Shown here: positions 54,924 to 56,598 of the stretch, in pieces
Numbering within the stretch: the first letter of the stretch is position 1
Layout of the letters: every line of letters begins with the position of its first letter
Assembly: GCA_002686085.1 (NCBI GenBank)
Contig: NZAC01000026.1
Coordinates: 2,143-58,740 of the forward strand
Direction: 5' to 3'
Length of the DNA stretch: 56,598 nucleotides
Origin: Roseibacillus sp.
GTDB lineage: Bacteria > Verrucomicrobiota > Verrucomicrobiia > Verrucomicrobiales > Akkermansiaceae
The notes under the pieces: model-generated
Databases searched by the model: none
What the model was told of the DNA's origin: nothing
Seen by the model: only the letters and a program-made list of their open reading frames with translations
Made by a program: the position numbers and the translations under genes

Positions 54924-56598
54924 TTACCACCCAGACCCGCCGCCGCCGCCCCCCCCACCACCGGAGAAGCCACCGGAGAAGCCACCCCCTGAAGACGATG
55001 GCGCTGAGGAGGAGGCCGCCAGCGAAGAACTCAGCGAGCTCCCGATCGAGGACGCGAACGAAGACCCCAGTCCAGAAACGGCGCCCACGTAGTAACTGGG
55101 GGTCCAGTCTGAGCGCCCCGGGGACTGACCGGCGACGCGCAGAACGGAATCAAACTTTTGCGACCACTGCTGCTCGCACCCGAGGGCCAGCGCATAGGGC
55201 AGGAACTGCTCAAAGAGCTCTGGAGTCTTCTCAGGCGGGTTCTTCAAATTGAGTCGTTCCTCTTCCGCAACGCTCAAGTAATGCCGGAACCCTTCCACGT
55301 GATCCAGGATCTTGCGTCCAAGGGGGGTAGGCGCCTTGATCAGATGATAGAAAATCAGGTTCAGGAGTGCCGCGTAGACAACCCCCGTTCCCGCCCACGG
55401 TCCGGAACCAAAGACGATAAATGCGACGAAAGCAGCCCAGATAAAGAACAATGGAAGACTGATGGCCCCGTGAAAAATTACCGCCCAAACCCGGCGGGCC
55501 CGCCAACTAGTCACCAGCTTTGAGAATGAAAGAGAGGCCCACCATGTTGATACCAGAAAAAGAGGACCCACGATCAGGGCCGTCCGCCAGGCTCCTGCAG
55601 AGAAGCAGAGGACAAGAAACCCGAATACCGTGATAATCGCACCCGGAAACCACCAGCCCATGTTTCGCAAAAAGTGAGTCTTCTTAAGCTTGCGTGAAAT
55701 GCTGCCTTCATGACTCCGGCGAGCGTGCCTGATTTCCTTCCAGTTCTCATCCTCCAAGGCGAGTTCACCGCGCCCCACCAGAGCATCTTTAAGAATTCGC
55801 TCCTCAGGGGTAAGCGTGGGCGGCAGAGGGGGAGGGCCTCCAGAGGGCAGCGGGGGGGCCTGCGACCTCGCTCGAACCGTGTAGGAGCCTCCACTCTCCT
55901 TGATCGTAACCACGCCCTTCGCGGCCAGGCCTAGCACCCCAGCCGCCATACAGGTCTCGTCGTATTTCATGCGGTCGAGATACCGCACCGCTCCAGGGGA
56001 GTAACCGACGGGAGGAGCAAACTGGGGAATGATCACTCCCTTTTTCGGGTCTCTCCCCACCGCCACCCATGCTATCAGGTAATAGATCAGGGCCCCGACA
56101 AGAATCACCATGCCGAATACCATCCAAGGGTGAGCCTTGAGGAAGGAATCCTCGTTGTAAGCAGCCGCGTCCAGCAGCCCTGGCGGCCAACGCACCTCGA
56201 AGGTCGGAGACGAAGAGTCGAGCACGGATACCTCGGCCCCCTCCGAGGTCATCTCCGCCCGCGTCCCAGCGGGAACTGGACCCAACGTTCCCTCGATGTG
56301 ATCCGGTAGCGACACCGTCGCGCTTAACTCATCCACCGGAAGGCTCCCTGCCCAGACGGGTCCTCTCCACCGATAGTCACGGGTCAGTTTCCAGCGGAGG
56401 ACATCCCGGCCCTCCCGAGGCCCGAGTGACCGTCCCATCCGGTAGTGAATCTCATAGGTATGCACACCCCACTTCACGGCCCGTTCAGCCTTCAGCACAT
56501 TCCCCCGGATTTCATGAGGAACCTTCTCCCCGTTGAGTGTCAGCCCGAGAACCTCGAGCGACCTTTTCCTCTTGAGGCCCCACCGGGTGTCATCCCGA
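54924..56598 (-). CDS. DUF2207 membrane protein, N-terminus beyond the window
   Basis: The reading frame stays open to the right edge (RDDTRWGLKRKRSLEVLG at the boundary), so the start and signal peptide are missing. The 557 residues present begin inside the beta domain (about where the paralogues have RDIPRL), then GVHTYEIHYRMGRSLG, SLPVDELSATVSLPDHIEG, a membrane helix (WMVFGMVILVGALIYYLIAW), the GYSPGAVRYLDRMKYDETCMAAG segment, further helices, EGFRHYLSVAEEERLNLKNP and a shorter glycine/serine tail ending GSGW. A proline-rich spacer (LPSGGPPPLPPTLTPEE) sits where the neighbour has its helix-hairpin-helix. First of the three tandem paralogues. Confidence 0.85.
   Translation of the reverse strand, partial: RDDTRWGLKRKRSLEVLGLTLNGEKVPHEIRGNVLKAERAVKWGVHTYEIHYRMGRSLGPREGRDVLRWKLTRDYRWRGPVWAGSLPVDELSATVSLPDHIEGTLGPVPAGTRAEMTSEGAEVSVLDSSSPTFEVRWPPGLLDAAAYNEDSFLKAHPWMVFGMVILVGALIYYLIAWVAVGRDPKKGVIIPQFAPPVGYSPGAVRYLDRMKYDETCMAAGVLGLAAKGVVTIKESGGSYTVRARSQAPPLPSGGPPPLPPTLTPEERILKDALVGRGELALEDENWKEIRHARRSHEGSISRKLKKTHFLRNMGWWFPGAIITVFGFLVLCFSAGAWRTALIVGPLFLVSTWWASLSFSKLVTSWRARRVWAVIFHGAISLPLFFIWAAFVAFIVFGSGPWAGTGVVYAALLNLIFYHLIKAPTPLGRKILDHVEGFRHYLSVAEEERLNLKNPPEKTPELFEQFLPYALALGCEQQWSQKFDSVLRVAGQSPGRSDWTPSYYVGAVSGLGSSFASSIGSSLSSSLAASSSAPSSSGGGFSGGFSGGGGGGGGGSGW
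54927..54992 (-). repeat. glycine-codon repeat (tail of the partial DUF2207 gene)
   Basis: The third glycine tract, shorter and interrupted by two GFSG units. The difference in length among the three paralogues suggests the tract expands and contracts. Confidence 0.7.

Noticed and set aside
50131-54992. CCN/GCC triplet arrays that look repeat-like on the plus strand
   Set aside because: They are in-frame glycine codons of three real genes, not CRISPR or intergenic repeats; there are no spacers.

Overview
The window reads as chromosomal DNA of a Gram-negative bacterium of the PVC superphylum, most likely Verrucomicrobiota. The clues are a double-length UvrA with four ATPase domains (as in chlamydiae and planctomycetes), a secreted SHD1-type protein, a pair of eukaryote-like kinases carrying C-type-lectin-like domains, a type II pseudopilin with a long species-specific tail, and LpxK plus a LolC-type permease, which imply a lipopolysaccharide outer membrane. 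Most confident start codons lack a recognisable Shine-Dalgarno sequence. No rRNA, tRNA, CRISPR array, insertion sequence or phage gene was seen; this looks like core chromosome with lineage-specific envelope and signalling genes interspersed. The phylum call is inference from gene content.

Layout. 1-5.1 kb: a lipoprotein, aspartate decarboxylase (panD), a secreted CAP-domain protein, a PAS/SpoIIE phosphatase, a tiny membrane ORF and a zinc-ribbon membrane protein. 5.1-8.3 kb (minus): LolC-like permease, GYF/RDD membrane protein and a DEDDy exonuclease. 8.4-15.6 kb: a glyoxalase-fold protein, then a minus-strand lpxK-recJ-recG run divergent from rph and a pseudopilin gene that ends in a strong terminator. 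15.6-19.5 kb (minus): hflX, an L,D-transpeptidase and a membrane-anchored parvulin. 19.5-21.8 kb: leuCD behind a possible structured leader. 21.8-24.9 kb (minus): CPBP protease and thiL, which overlap, then a coiled-coil envelope protein. 25-37.5 kb: SHD1 protein, truncated haemoglobin (minus), two paralogous lectin-kinases and the giant uvrA. 37.7-39.6 kb: azurin and a degenerate peptidase-like secreted protein.

39.6-49.9 kb holds carB and a complete minus-strand F1Fo ATP synthase operon in the order atpB-E-F-H-A-G-D-C, with an unusually short delta subunit. A perfect CRP/FNR-type palindrome lies just upstream of atpB. 50.1 kb to the right edge holds three tandem DUF2207 membrane proteins, the third cut by the window end. 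All three end in glycine runs closed by tryptophan. One has a duplicated N-terminal beta domain and another carries an inserted ComEA-like helix-hairpin-helix.

Most genes are housekeeping: energy, pyrimidine, leucine, pantothenate and thiamine metabolism, DNA repair, and envelope biogenesis. The parts that look least described are the DUF2207 cluster, the lectin-kinase pair, and several small or degenerate membrane or secreted proteins.
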